Below, one piece after another: positions 52,560 to 61,745 of a stretch of 64,000 nucleotides of DNA; position 1 is the stretch's first letter; each line of letters opens with the position of its first letter. The position numbers and the translations under genes are program-made. The DNA comes from Sporomusa malonica (lineage in GTDB: Bacteria; Bacillota; Negativicutes; Sporomusales; Sporomusaceae): positions 248,001 through 312,000 of the forward strand of contig NZ_FWXI01000003.1 of NCBI RefSeq assembly GCF_900176355.1, in the 5' to 3' direction. The notes under the pieces are model-generated. The model searched no databases. It was not told the origin of the DNA and saw only the letters and a list, made by a program, of their open reading frames with translations.

Positions 52560-53693
52560 TTAATTGTAGCGACCGTATTTTTCTACAGCGTCAAAGAACG
52601 CCTGAACATTTTCACGTTTTGCATTCATCGGCAGATTGCAGCCTGATGAATATAAGAGGCCTTCGCCATTGCGGAAGGTATTAATCAGCTTTTTAGCGTA
52701 TTCATCAAGTTCGCTAGGTGATGCTACGGTGAAGAGAGCCGGGTTGACATCGCCTTTGATTGAGCAGTGGCCTTTTAAAATTTCATGAGCCTTGAAGATA
52801 TCTGTTGCACTGTCCAGCTCAAGGACAAATTTAGCCTTGGGCAAGTCGAGGAAGTATTCTAAGTTCTTGGTCCAATCTGCATCAAAATGAAGAATAGGTA
52901 CAATGTCTTTAGCAACCAGTTTCTCAACCATTACTTTTAGCTGCGGCCAAACGAAGCGTTCAAAATTCTTCTTATTGATAAACTGACCGGCACCTCTAAC
53001 CCCGCCAACAAATACCCGGTTAATTCCGGTTGCCTTAACCGAGGCTTCGCAGCCGGCAATGATTGTGTCATTGAGCAGCCACATGTATTCTTCTACTTGA
53101 TCAGGAATCTGATACATATCTTTGTAGAAACGTTCCATGGAACGTACAATGGATAACGCATCAAAAGGCACTGTGCCCATGATGGCTCCCCAGGTTAAAC
53201 TTTGACCGCGGGCCAATGTTCTGTCGATCTCGTCCTGACGAAGTCTGGCCATTTCCTTTTGTCCGGCCAGAACCTCCTCACGGCTCACTTCATGGGCCCG
53301 CTCAAGGAATGTCAGGCGATATTCCAGCCAGCCCTTTTCTTTGAGCATTGCATAATCTTCACGAGTCATTGTTTCATATTCGTGAATTTGGTATTGGGCG
53401 TTTTCTTCCAGCTCTTTACCCGGCATTTTGAAGCGTCCCGGACCGCACTTGGTTGCAACAGGACCGATACGGCCATGCAGCATATACGCGTTGCTGTCCC
53501 ATACCGGGAAGTCTTCCCATACCTTTTGCATAGCAGCCTGCGCCTTTTCCCAGTCCCATAGGAATTCCTTATTGGTCATCCCGACATGTTGGCCAGCATA
53601 CTGTTCAATAATAGGTGCACAGACTATCCTGTCCACCGGTTGAAGATTAATTGAAGCAACCAGTCTTTCTTCTGCAGTCATTACGTCTGCCAT
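52560..53693 (-). CDS. UROD-family (MtaA-like) methyltransferase, long subtype
   Basis: 377 residues, paralog of the protein at 35504 (MTAEERLVASINLQPVDRIVCAPII; FDAVEKYGRYN at the end). The presumed metal site is HFD (LHFDADW) and Cys in SSGCNLPMNAK, so the His-X-Asp...Cys pattern is kept. GGGAGAGTGGAG lies before the ATG. It follows a chemoreceptor gene by 28 bases and shares its operator-bearing promoter (54857). Its nearness to the corrinoid protein gene (55775) makes it the best candidate for that protein's methyltransferase. Whether it demethylates the substrate or passes the methyl group on is not evident. Confidence 0.88.
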   Translation of the reverse strand: MADVMTAEERLVASINLQPVDRIVCAPIIEQYAGQHVGMTNKEFLWDWEKAQAAMQKVWEDFPVWDSNAYMLHGRIGPVATKCGPGRFKMPGKELEENAQYQIHEYETMTREDYAMLKEKGWLEYRLTFLERAHEVSREEVLAGQKEMARLRQDEIDRTLARGQSLTWGAIMGTVPFDALSIVRSMERFYKDMYQIPDQVEEYMWLLNDTIIAGCEASVKATGINRVFVGGVRGAGQFINKKNFERFVWPQLKVMVEKLVAKDIVPILHFDADWTKNLEYFLDLPKAKFVLELDSATDIFKAHEILKGHCSIKGDVNPALFTVASPSELDEYAKKLINTFRNGEGLLYSSGCNLPMNAKRENVQAFFDAVEKYGRYN

Positions 53694-53721
53694 TTACTCC
53701 ACTCTCCCTTAGAATATTTTG

Positions 53722-54534
53722 TTACACAGAGTCTGCAACTTTCTGTATATCAGCCGCAGTTGCGGCCAGCTGCTGCATTGATGCGGAAATTCCTTCGGTG
53801 GAAATTGCTTGCGTGCTTCCTAATGCCGCCGTTTTGACTAAGACATTTACCACTTTTGTGGTATCTTGCTGAATGGTTTTTAGAATAGCGGCTATATCCT
53901 TGACCGAATTGCCGCTGTTAACTGCCATTTTTCGAATTTCCTCAGCTACAACGGCAAATCCGCGGCCATGCTCACCTGCTCTGGCTGCCTCAATTGCGGC
54001 ATTTAGCCCGAGCAAATTAGAATTGGCAGCGATATCACTGACAAAATTCAAAATATCTGCCGTCTTATGGATATCACCTAAAACCTTCTCGCCATCCTGA
54101 CGAACCTGTGCAAGGGCATCTGATAACTCACTTGCTGAGACTGTAAGGGTTTCAGAGGTTGCTCTTAGCTGTTGAGCTGTCGCCGAAACAGATTGGGCTG
54201 CGTTCTGCAATATTTCATTTGTTTGCATGCTGACAGCTGCACCGACAATGCCAATAAACTGCTTGTTCTCATCAAAAAGCGGCTTAACAATTGCCTTGCA
54301 CGGAATTCCATATATATGTGATGGTATTTGGGCAGTTACTTTCTTCCTCGTTTTGATGCATTCCAATACTGCCCCACCTTTGGCCAGCTCACCAATTTTT
54401 ACATCGGCATGAAATGTCACTGCCGGTGAATAATGCAGAATTTTTCCCTCTGCATCACATACCATTACTGAACAATCAAATACGTTCAAGTCTCGAAAAA
54501 TATCGGCGGCCTCAATAATTTCCTCAATTTTCAT
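53722..54534 (-). CDS. Soluble methyl-accepting chemotaxis-type protein
   Basis: 270 residues without membrane segments. An N-terminal sensor (about 1-110; [36 protein letters not shown]...) precedes the chemoreceptor hairpin ([31 protein letters not shown]). Related to the receptor at 19534. AAGGAG lies before the ATG. It is in one operon with a UROD methyltransferase and under the GntR-type operator, so it may report on the substrate or redox state linked to methyl transfer. Cytosolic sensing is indicated by the lack of a membrane anchor. Confidence 0.88.
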   Translation of the reverse strand: MKIEEIIEAADIFRDLNVFDCSVMVCDAEGKILHYSPAVTFHADVKIGELAKGGAVLECIKTRKKVTAQIPSHIYGIPCKAIVKPLFDENKQFIGIVGAAVSMQTNEILQNAAQSVSATAQQLRATSETLTVSASELSDALAQVRQDGEKVLGDIHKTADILNFVSDIAANSNLLGLNAAIEAARAGEHGRGFAVVAEEIRKMAVNSGNSVKDIAAILKTIQQDTTKVVNVLVKTAALGSTQAISTEGISASMQQLAATAADIQKVADSV

Positions 54535-54738
54535 AGCTTAAACTCCTTAAGTAAGATTTATCGTTATGCAATTTGCATTATTTACAAATTGCAAGTTATA
54601 TGCCAAGATGAAGCTTTCTTAAAAGAGGCAAGCTTAGAACTCCTGTTTTACTTGATATAATTTATTATTTCCAGCCTTTTTCAGCTACCCTGTTGATATT
54701 CTCATTATGAATCTTTAGAGAATTGAACCAAAACCGGT
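54535..54738. other. Leader of the chemoreceptor-UROD operon
   Basis: About 200 bases after the DUF2284 remnant, A+T-rich, without a gene. A small dyad GAACC/GGTTC lies at about 54724-54739. The longer non-coding stretch 54535-55050 also contains the remnant, the promoter and a terminator. Confidence 0.35.
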
Positions 54739-54798
54739 TCATTGATTGAACAGAATCAGCCCTACATAAGAAACAACAGACCATGCTGGTATTGGCAT
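54739..54798 (-). pseudogene. C-terminal remnant of a second DUF2284 gene
   Basis: Reads MPIPAWSVVSYVGLILFNQ then stop, matching the end of the intact DUF2284 protein (CGIPYYNGKNTVSYVGLILFN). Nothing else of the gene is present. It lies between the operator-bearing promoter at 54857 and the chemoreceptor gene, as though a deletion removed most of a DUF2284 gene that once headed this operon. Confidence 0.7.
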
Positions 54799-54856
54799 GC
54801 TTTGGCTTTTAATTTTTATCCCTCTGTTCAACTAGTCAATCATTTCAGATAATAAT

Positions 54857-54909
54857 TTGTATATACATCTATATGTGTATAGATTATCTGAAATCTATTG
54901 ACTTGTCAA
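54857..54909 (-). promoter_or_regulatory. Sigma-70 promoter with GntR-type operator (chemoreceptor-UROD operon)
   Basis: Minus strand TTGACA (54904-54909), 17-base spacer, TAATCT (54881-54886), operator 54857-54880 with core TATACATCTATAT. Downstream come the DUF2284 remnant, the chemoreceptor and UROD genes. Confidence 0.75.
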
Positions 54910-54994
54910 TATTTTTTTATTCTTCTTGCAATTCACCTTGGAGAATACTCCTATAGAATACGGCCTGGCTATTAATAACTTAACAAATTAAAAT

Positions 54995-55029
54995 AAGGTC
55001 CTGAACCAACCAGTGGAATTCAGGACCTT
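54995..55029 (-). terminator. Terminator of the GntR-corrinoid-DUF1638 operon
   Basis: AAGGTCCTGAA pairs perfectly with TTCAGGACCTT around 13 bases, 22 bases after the DUF1638 stop. Confidence 0.75.
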
Positions 55030-55050
55030 GTCTGTCTTCTTTTTCACAGC

Positions 55051-55761
55051 TCAGCACCCACCAAATTTCATGGAGGTTCTTTGACTGAATTCATCTTGCT
55101 CACTAGCACCGCAAATATCATGCATTGTAATGCTTTGTCCTGGCTCCAGCACAAAAAATTCCTCATCCCATTCCCCTTGCAGCAGCTTATGCAACAAGCG
55201 GAGAGAGCCTGGAGCCACCTCATGACACAGATTGAGTCGTTCAGCAAACTCCCGAGTCTGAGGCAGTATGCTTTCCACCGAATAGGCTCCCGTATCAATC
55301 AGCATAAACCGCTTATAATGTCCTAACATGATTTTCATTATTTTTGAGGTTCTAGCTTGGCCATAGCGCGTAACACAACGGTCATATTCCCGCAGCAGGT
55401 TATTCTCGTAGTCCAACCAGCCTTTGGTTAAAAAATAGGTTCCCATTTCTTTTGATATATTTTTTCGCGCTTCACAAGAACCCAACAGTAACGGAATACA
55501 ATCGTCTACCTTGGGGAGTACTAGTTTTGCCTTATCAGACTTGACACCAAGCAGGCTATTGCCACAATACCCAAATAATAATAATAATATGTCAACATTA
55601 TCAATTCTATTGATTTCTTCCTGAATTCGTTGATGTAATAATTCGGGCGTATTATGCAAGCCAGACTCAACATAAATAACTGGGAAATCTACACCAGTTT
55701 CTCTAATAGCCAATTTAAGCTCATCCTGGAGTGTCTGGCATGCTAATATGGCTGTACCCAT
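55051..55761 (-). CDS. DUF1638 protein, copy 2
   Basis: 236 residues of DUF1638: MGTAILACQTLQDEL, LFGYCGNSLLGVKSD, LPKVDDCIPLLLGS, YKRFMLIDTGAYSVE, closely following copy 1 at 12046 in every conserved block. GAGGAAG lies before the ATG. It follows the corrinoid protein gene by 13 bases in the GntR operon, a tight link that suggests it works with the corrinoid protein, for instance in methyl or cobalamin handling. The family has no proven function. The conserved Cys residues and GYCGN motif are the best targets for study. Confidence 0.9.
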   Translation of the reverse strand: MGTAILACQTLQDELKLAIRETGVDFPVIYVESGLHNTPELLHQRIQEEINRIDNVDILLLLFGYCGNSLLGVKSDKAKLVLPKVDDCIPLLLGSCEARKNISKEMGTYFLTKGWLDYENNLLREYDRCVTRYGQARTSKIMKIMLGHYKRFMLIDTGAYSVESILPQTREFAERLNLCHEVAPGSLRLLHKLLQGEWDEEFFVLEPGQSITMHDICGASEQDEFSQRTSMKFGGC

Positions 55762-55774
55762 CCAACCACTTCCT

Positions 55775-56431
55775 CTACGACGATTGAACTATTCTTTTAT
55801 TTGTTACAAGGATATTACGGCACAACTCTATTACCTTAGTACAGTCGGTAGCCCAGTAATTAGCACCGGTGTACTTTCTTACACTTTCATTTACCAAGCC
55901 GCCAATGATTACAGTAGTCCGCGCACGGAGCCCCGCTTCTTCCAGAAGATCAATTGTATTTTTCATCGAGTCAAATGCCTCAGTAATCAGTCCGGTTAAA
56001 CAGACAACCCGGCTGTTATACAGCTCAACGGCTTCAATAAATTTTTGTCCAGGTACGTCAACCCCCAGGTCGCAAATATCAAAGCCGTTATAGCGCATAA
56101 TGCCTGTTGTAATATTTTTGCCAATATCATGAATATCATCTTCTACAGTACCAAAAATAACCGTAGGATAAAGCGTTTGCGCTGTAACAACCCGGTCTTG
56201 ATTTACCAGTGCCAGCACATCCTTAAAAATCTCAGAAGCCATTATTAGGTCTGACAAAAAATACTCACCTTTGCTGTATAATTCTCCTACCCGGTCAGTA
56301 CCCAGCCTAATTTCTTCAAGTAGAACGTAGGGATTAATCCCCATTTGGAGACCTTGCTTTACTAAATTAATGACCATGGTTTCGTCTAATCTGGCCATGG
56401 CACCAACAAGCATCTTCTGGATTTTCAGCAT
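55775..56431 (-). CDS. Corrinoid (cobalamin-binding) methyl-carrier protein
   Basis: 218 residues in two domains: an N-terminal helical cap (about 1-90) and a C-terminal cobalamin-binding Rossmann domain with the cobalt-ligand motif DIHDIGKN (His101) and the later VVCLTGLIT and VIIGGL segments. It resembles MtaC, MtmC and O-demethylase corrinoid proteins, which carry a methyl group on cobalt between two methyltransferases. The SxL motif is changed to TGL. AGGAAGG precedes the ATG. It is the only corrinoid protein in the window although there are five UROD methyltransferases, so it may serve several of them. No reactivase (RamA/RACE) is seen here. Confidence 0.94.
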   Translation of the reverse strand: MLKIQKMLVGAMARLDETMVINLVKQGLQMGINPYVLLEEIRLGTDRVGELYSKGEYFLSDLIMASEIFKDVLALVNQDRVVTAQTLYPTVIFGTVEDDIHDIGKNITTGIMRYNGFDICDLGVDVPGQKFIEAVELYNSRVVCLTGLITEAFDSMKNTIDLLEEAGLRARTTVIIGGLVNESVRKYTGANYWATDCTKVIELCRNILVTNKRIVQSS

Positions 56432-56435
56432 GATT

Positions 56436-57164
56436 TCACAACCTTCCTGAAATTGGGTATGAAGTTGCCTTTAATTCAAATCGGTCTTTATGGCAAACCA
56501 TGACAGAGACTCCTAACGGTTTGTCATCTTTTGAATAGATAACTTGCTTTATCACCAGGGCAGGTAGTATGTCATCAGCTTCTAATAATTTAGCTTGTTC
56601 ATGAGACAAAGTGGCCACCGATATTGCCATATCATTACGAACTGGCACACTTTTTTGATGTTTAGCCACTAAATCGGGAAAATCGGCATACTCCAGCTGG
56701 GTTTCCAATAATGGTTTACCCTTTTGGTAACGTAAAAATTTTTCTTCAATCGCCACAGGTTGATTGCCTTTGAACATGAGCCGCTTGACAGTGATCACAT
56801 TTGATTCGCCAGTAAAGCCCAATTCATTGGCCAACTCCCGGTTGTTACGAATTAAGTTGACGCCTAAGAGCTTATACCGCAGCTCTTGATTGTTAACGCC
56901 GCTATTTTTCAGATCAATTACTAGCTGGTTTAGCCGGGGCCGAGTCACAAAGCTTCCTTTTCCTTTGACTGTTTCAATCAAACCAGCTTCTGCCAGTAGT
57001 GCAATCCCTTGCCTTACAGTCATACGGCTTATTCCATACTGTTCTCCCAGCTGCGCCTCAGTCGGAATAAGGTCACCGTCTTTTAGCGCACCAGATTCAA
57101 TTTGTTGTTTAATATCATCGGCTAGACGATAGTAAACAGGTATTAGGTTCGCCCGACTTCTCAT
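56436..57164 (-). CDS. GntR-family (HutC/UTRA) transcriptional regulator
   Basis: 242 residues: N-terminal GntR winged helix (YYRLADDIKQQIESGALKDGDLIPTEAQLGEQYGISRMTVRQGI) and C-terminal UTRA ligand-binding domain (about 95-235). CGGAGG lies before the ATG. First gene of the operon GntR, corrinoid protein, DUF1638, with four bases to the next gene. The promoter contains an operator (57208-57226) whose core occurs in front of five other genes or operons, so it probably represses itself and those units until a ligand binds. HutC-type sites often contain GTATATAC-like sequence, which fits. The ligand is unknown. Confidence 0.92.
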   Translation of the reverse strand: MRSRANLIPVYYRLADDIKQQIESGALKDGDLIPTEAQLGEQYGISRMTVRQGIALLAEAGLIETVKGKGSFVTRPRLNQLVIDLKNSGVNNQELRYKLLGVNLIRNNRELANELGFTGESNVITVKRLMFKGNQPVAIEEKFLRYQKGKPLLETQLEYADFPDLVAKHQKSVPVRNDMAISVATLSHEQAKLLEADDILPALVIKQVIYSKDDKPLGVSVMVCHKDRFELKATSYPISGRL

Positions 57165-57207
57165 AATAACCTCCGTTCGGAAGTACTTAAAAACATACTT
57201 TTAAAAA

Positions 57208-57255
57208 TCTATACATCTATATATAATCGTACACGAAAACTCATTATTATGTCAA
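57208..57255 (-). promoter_or_regulatory. Sigma-70 promoter with GntR-type operator (gntR-corrinoid operon)
   Basis: Minus strand TTGACA (57250-57255), 18-base spacer, TACGAT (57226-57231), operator 57208-57226 with core TATACATCTATAT. It would allow autoregulation. Confidence 0.75.
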
Positions 57256-57277
57256 TTTTTTTATTGTTAAATGAAAA

Positions 57278-57310
57278 AAGCTATCTCCTAAGACATAGGA
57301 AGATAGCTTT
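57278..57310 (-). terminator. Terminator of the histidine operon
   Basis: On the minus strand AAAGCTATCT pairs with AGATAGCTTT, with extra inner pairing, followed by TTTTTT. It lies 12 bases after the hisIE stop. Confidence 0.88.
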
Positions 57311-57321
57311 ACTCTTGTTGA

Positions 57322-57975
57322 TTATTTCCTGCGTTTCTTCAATTCCTCAAACAGCTCACTTGGTGCAATATCATGGTTTGCCAACAGCACCAGACAGTGA
57401 TACCATAGATCAGCCATCTCATACAGTATCTCGGCTTTATCATTATTCTTGGAGGCAATAATCGTCTCTGCCGCTTCTTCTCCGACTTTTTTCAGGATTT
57501 TATCCTGGCCCTTTTCAAAAAGATAGTTAGTATAGGAGCCTTCTTTTGGGTTATGCTTACGATCATTGATGACATGATAGAGCTCATGTAAAACACCTGA
57601 TAGCGGCTCTTTGTACACTTTATCCGGGTCAACCAGTTTTTCTGCCTGTTCAGCATCGGCATCCAGCCGACGGCTAAAGCAGGAGAAGGTTCCTTCATGG
57701 CAGGCTGCACCTGTTTGGTTTACCTTAACCAGAATGGTGTCTGCATCACAATCATAATACATCTCTTTAACTGTCTGCACATGGCCTGATGTCTCACCCT
57801 TTTGCCAGAGGGAACGACGGCTGCGGCTGTAAAACCAGGTTACGCCTGTTTCTTGTGTCTTAGTGAGTGCTTCTGCGTTCATATAGGCCAGCATGAGCAC
57901 AGTCCCAGATGTTTCATCCTGGATAATAGCTGGCACTAAGCCATGTTCATCATACTTTATATTAGCACCATTCAT
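57322..57975 (-). CDS. hisIE: Bifunctional phosphoribosyl-AMP cyclohydrolase / phosphoribosyl-ATP pyrophosphatase
   Basis: 217 residues. HisI part (about 1-115) with [23 protein letters not shown] and metal-binding Cys residues ([21 protein letters not shown]). HisE part (about 125-217) with [33 protein letters not shown]. It carries out steps 2 and 3 of histidine synthesis. The ATG overlaps the end of hisF by four bases. Last gene of hisGDCBHAF-IE. Confidence 0.97.
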   Translation of the reverse strand: MNGANIKYDEHGLVPAIIQDETSGTVLMLAYMNAEALTKTQETGVTWFYSRSRRSLWQKGETSGHVQTVKEMYYDCDADTILVKVNQTGAACHEGTFSCFSRRLDADAEQAEKLVDPDKVYKEPLSGVLHELYHVINDRKHNPKEGSYTNYLFEKGQDKILKKVGEEAAETIIASKNNDKAEILYEMADLWYHCLVLLANHDIAPSELFEELKKRRK

Positions 57976-58730
57976 AGTCTCACCTCTACCCCACGGGATT
58001 TAAGATATTCTTTAACCTGACCGACGGTAAACTGACCATAGTGGAACACCGAAGCGGCCAGTACAGCGTCTGCCTTGCCTGCTGTTAACACCTCGTAGAA
58101 GTGTTCCATCTCGCCGGCCCCACCGGAGGCAATAACCGGAACATTAACAGCCTCAGATACCGCCCTTGTCAGCGGAATGTCGTAGCCGTCTTTAGTGCCG
58201 TCTTTATCCATACTGGTCAGGAGAATTTCGCCTGCTCCCAATTCAGTGGCGCGTTTGACCCATTCTAATACGTCAATGCCTGTTGGCGTACGGCCACCGT
58301 TAATGTATACTTCCCATTTACCGGGTTCTGTCTGCCGGGCATCCACTGCCAGCACAATGCATTGGCGGCCAAACCGTTTGGCACCTTCAGCTATGAGATC
58401 AGGATTCTTTACAGCTGCCGTATTTAACGACACTTTGTCGGCTCCAGCTTTGAGCATTGTCCTGATATCATCGACAGTACGAATACCGCCGCCTACCGTG
58501 AATGGAATAAACACTTCGGCTGCGACTCGTTCAACTACGTCTACCATCGTGTTGCGCTCATCAGACGACGCAGTGATGTCTAAGAAAACCAGCTCATCAG
58601 CAAGCTTGACATCATACACCTTGGCCAGTTCGACGGGGTCACCGGCATCACGCAGCCCGACAAAATTCGTACCTTTTACCACCCGCCCGTCTTTGACATC
58701 CAAGCAGGGAATAATCCGTTTAGTATACAT
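57972..58730 (-). CDS. hisF: Imidazole glycerol phosphate synthase, cyclase subunit
   Basis: 252 residues, (beta/alpha)8 barrel. Catalytic Asp in [15 protein letters not shown] (about residue 11) and the second in LAVDARQ (about residue 130). Uses ammonia from HisH to close the imidazole ring and release AICAR. Its ATG shares one base with the hisA stop. Confidence 0.98.
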   Translation of the reverse strand: MYTKRIIPCLDVKDGRVVKGTNFVGLRDAGDPVELAKVYDVKLADELVFLDITASSDERNTMVDVVERVAAEVFIPFTVGGGIRTVDDIRTMLKAGADKVSLNTAAVKNPDLIAEGAKRFGRQCIVLAVDARQTEPGKWEVYINGGRTPTGIDVLEWVKRATELGAGEILLTSMDKDGTKDGYDIPLTRAVSEAVNVPVIASGGAGEMEHFYEVLTAGKADAVLAASVFHYGQFTVGQVKEYLKSRGVEVRL

Positions 58731-59467
58731 TAGACCGCTCCCTCCTTAGCCAGACGAATGGTTTCTGCCAAGTCGATCGCGCCGGTATAAATGGCTTTGC
58801 CGACGATAACGCCCTCAATACCGTTGTCGATATTAGCGGCTTTGAGCGCCGTAATATCATCAAGGTTTTTAACACCGCCTGAGGCAATGACCGGGATACC
58901 TGCCGCCTTAGCCAGCGAGGCTGTTGCCGTAACATTGACGCCTTGTAGCGTACCATCCCGCGAAATATCGGTATAAATAATACGGGCGACACCGGCTTCA
59001 GCCATTTTCTTAGCCAATTCTTCGGCACCTACACCGCCTGAAACCTCCCAACCGTCAACAGCTGCCTGGCCATCCCTGGCATCAATTCCTACAACAATCC
59101 GGTTGCCGAATTGTCGACAGGCTTCCCGCACCAGTTCTGGGTTACGGACCGCGATAGATCCCAGGATTACCCGGCTGACACCGGCTTCCAGCACCTCTCC
59201 AATATTGTCAAGCGTGCGGATACCGCCGCCTAATTGCACTGGTATAGCTGCTGCTTTAACAATAGCGCTAACTATCTCAAGATTTACCGGCTTACCGGCT
59301 AACGCCCCATCTAAGTCAACGACATGCAGGTATTCAGCTCCGGCGGCTGCCCACTTGAGCGCCATCTCAGCCGGATTATCGGCAAATACTGTCTCTTTAT
59401 CAAAACGGCCTTCGGTCAAACGGACACAGCATCCGCCGCGAATGTCTATTGCCGGATATATAATCAT
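58730..59467 (-). CDS. hisA: ProFAR isomerase
   Basis: 245 residues, (beta/alpha)8 barrel related to HisF. Asp in [14 protein letters not shown] (about residue 8) and YTDISRDGT (about 130) are the acid-base pair. It opens the ribose ring of ProFAR in step 4 of the pathway. Tight spacing to hisH (four bases) and hisF. Confidence 0.98.
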   Translation of the reverse strand: MIIYPAIDIRGGCCVRLTEGRFDKETVFADNPAEMALKWAAAGAEYLHVVDLDGALAGKPVNLEIVSAIVKAAAIPVQLGGGIRTLDNIGEVLEAGVSRVILGSIAVRNPELVREACRQFGNRIVVGIDARDGQAAVDGWEVSGGVGAEELAKKMAEAGVARIIYTDISRDGTLQGVNVTATASLAKAAGIPVIASGGVKNLDDITALKAANIDNGIEGVIVGKAIYTGAIDLAETIRLAKEGAV

Positions 59468-59471
59468 AATC

Positions 59472-60104
59472 TCAACTCCTCAGGAAATTAGCCAAAATCG
59501 CCAGACCGGTGGCACTTGATTTCTCCGGATGGAACTGCACGGCCTGCACATTGCCACAGCCTACAGCTGCAGTAACAGCGCCACCGTACTCAGTAACAGC
59601 TGTGACAATTTGGCCATTCTCAGGCACAGCATGATAGCTGTGGACAAAATATACATAAGCTGCGGCCGGCAGTCCGGCAAACAGCGGACTTACAGTCTTG
59701 AATTCAAGACTGTTCCAGCCCATATGAGGAATTTTTAGTTCTGGTGCAATAATTTTGCGTACCATTCCAGGTAAAATTCTGAGTCCCGGTACGCCAGGAT
59801 CTTCTTCGCTGCCATCAAATAAGAGCTGGAGACCAAGGCAAATTCCAAGAAAAGGTGTGCCCCGCCCAGCTACTCCTTTTATAACATCAATAAGGCCATA
59901 ACTATTTAAGTTAGCCATGCAGTCCCCGAACGCCCCTACCCCAGGCAGTACTACCTTGGCAGCACTGCCGATCACGGCAGGATCACTGGTAACAACAACA
60001 TCATACTTGCCGCCGTTCTCGGCGTTTAATTTTGCTAAGGCCTTGGACACACTGTGGAGATTGCCCATACCATAATCAATAATTGCCAGGGTTTCAAGCG
60101 CCAT
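59472..60104 (-). CDS. hisH: Imidazole glycerol phosphate synthase, glutaminase subunit
   Basis: 210 residues, class I glutamine amidotransferase. Nucleophile Cys in FLGICLGLQLLF, oxyanion region in PGVGAFGDCM and catalytic His/Glu in VQFHPEKS. Supplies ammonia to HisF. 12 bases after hisB. Confidence 0.97.
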   Translation of the reverse strand: MALETLAIIDYGMGNLHSVSKALAKLNAENGGKYDVVVTSDPAVIGSAAKVVLPGVGAFGDCMANLNSYGLIDVIKGVAGRGTPFLGICLGLQLLFDGSEEDPGVPGLRILPGMVRKIIAPELKIPHMGWNSLEFKTVSPLFAGLPAAAYVYFVHSYHAVPENGQIVTAVTEYGGAVTAAVGCGNVQAVQFHPEKSSATGLAILANFLRS

Positions 60105-60116
60105 GCTTTAGCCTCC

Positions 60117-60704
60117 TTATATCATTCCTTTAGTAGACATGACACCTTGTATCCGTTCATCTCTGCGTGTAGCTTCATCAAGCGCCCGGCCTAACGCCTT
60201 AAAGATGGCCTCAATGATATGATGGGTGTTCTTGCCTGACAACAGACGTACATGCAGGGTAAGTCCGGCATGTACACTGAGTGCCCGCAAAAATTCCTCG
60301 GTAAGCTCACTGTCAAATTGCCCTACTTGTTCACTTGGCAGGACAGCATCAAATACCAGAAAGGGGCGTCCGCTGATATCAAGCGATACCATAGCCAGTG
60401 CCTCATCCATTGGCACAAACGCCGTACCGTAACGCTTGATCCCGGCCTTATCGCCCAGGGCTTTGGCCAAGGCCTGCCCCAGGACAATCCCAGTGTCTTC
60501 CACTGTATGATGTCCATCAACATATAAGTCGCCTTTGGCCTCAACTGTCAGGTTAAATAAGCCGTGTTTGCCAAGTAGAATGAGCATGTGGTCAAAAAAT
60601 CCGATGCCTGTAGCAACCTGGATTTGGCCGCTGCCGTCAAGATCAATCGAAACCTTTATGGCTGTTTCCCCTGTTACGCGTTCAATGGTGGCAGTACGGC
60701 TCAT
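60117..60704 (-). CDS. hisB: Imidazoleglycerol-phosphate dehydratase
   Basis: 195 residues, single-function dehydratase without the phosphatase domain found in enterobacteria. Metal-binding motifs [14 protein letters not shown] and [17 protein letters not shown] are clear. A separate histidinol-phosphatase (HisK/HisN type) must be encoded elsewhere. Its start overlaps hisC by four bases. Confidence 0.98.
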   Translation of the reverse strand: MSRTATIERVTGETAIKVSIDLDGSGQIQVATGIGFFDHMLILLGKHGLFNLTVEAKGDLYVDGHHTVEDTGIVLGQALAKALGDKAGIKRYGTAFVPMDEALAMVSLDISGRPFLVFDAVLPSEQVGQFDSELTEEFLRALSVHAGLTLHVRLLSGKNTHHIIEAIFKALGRALDEATRRDERIQGVMSTKGMI

Positions 60705-61744
60705 GCGGTAACAGCCTCCAGTACAGCATTGTTTTCCGCAGGTGTACCCACGCCAATCCTTATACAGCCAGCAAGGCCAGGCGCAGTACTGAAATCGCGT
60801 ACACCAATACCACGCGCACTCAGGCGGGCTGCCAGTGCTGCCGCATTATCGCTCTTAACAAGCAGGAAGTTGGTTTGCGATGGATATACTGTGAGACCGG
60901 AAACGGCGCTAAGCGCGGCTGTCATTCTTTCCCGCTCACTGCTGTTTTCAGCCAGGCTGGCAGCAAACTCCTGACGCATGGCAAACACGGTCTTGGCGGT
61001 AGCCAGTGTTAAGGCATTAACATTGTAGGGCAGCAATACTTTACCAATCGTTTGGGCAATTTCTTCTGGGGCTAAGAGATAGCCTACCCTGGCAGCCGCT
61101 AGGCCGTAGGCTTTGGAGAAAGTGCGGGCAATCGCAACATTCGTATATTTACCCAATAGATCAACTGAGCTTTTACCATAAAACTCGTGATAGGCCTCGT
61201 CAACAACTACCAGGCTCTTGGTATTAGCCACAATATATTCAATCTGCTCAGGTGGAATAATGGTGCCTGTCGGGTTGTTGGGATTGCAGAGAAGAATAAT
61301 ACTGGCAGCTGCCTGATTTGCTGCTGTCAGCAGTTTGTCGGCATCCAGCGTGTAATCAGCGTTCAGTTCCACAGGCACAGGCTGGCTGTCAGCCAGCTTT
61401 ACGTAGATGCCATACATGGAAAATGACGGAGTCGGATACACAATGCTGCGGCCTGCACCGCCAAAAGCAAAACAGAGTGCTTCCAAAATTTCGCTTGAGC
61501 CGTTGCCGATCAGTACATTGGCTGCAGTCAGTCCAAACCCGTCAGCAATGACTGTTTTTAATGAAAGAGCACTAATGTCGGGGTAACGGTTAAATGGCAG
61601 TGCTCTCAAATTCTCAATCACCTTGGCCTTAACGGCTGGTGGCAGGTCTGTTGACCGTTCATTTGCATCAAGCTTAATAGGCCAATCAACTTCTTCAACA
61701 GAATATGGTTTTAATGTTTCCAGCCCAGAACGGGGCATAAACAT
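60701..61744 (-). CDS. hisC: Histidinol-phosphate aminotransferase
   Basis: 347 residues, fold type I PLP enzyme. PLP-binding Lys in [16 protein letters not shown], with NPNNPTG and [10 protein letters not shown] blocks. Converts imidazole acetol phosphate to histidinol phosphate with glutamate as donor. The gene starts one base after the hisD stop. Confidence 0.97.
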   Translation of the reverse strand: MFMPRSGLETLKPYSVEEVDWPIKLDANERSTDLPPAVKAKVIENLRALPFNRYPDISALSLKTVIADGFGLTAANVLIGNGSSEILEALCFAFGGAGRSIVYPTPSFSMYGIYVKLADSQPVPVELNADYTLDADKLLTAANQAAASIILLCNPNNPTGTIIPPEQIEYIVANTKSLVVVDEAYHEFYGKSSVDLLGKYTNVAIARTFSKAYGLAAARVGYLLAPEEIAQTIGKVLLPYNVNALTLATAKTVFAMRQEFAASLAENSSERERMTAALSAVSGLTVYPSQTNFLLVKSDNAAALAARLSARGIGVRDFSTAPGLAGCIRIGVGTPAENNAVLEAVTA

Positions 61745-61745
61745 A

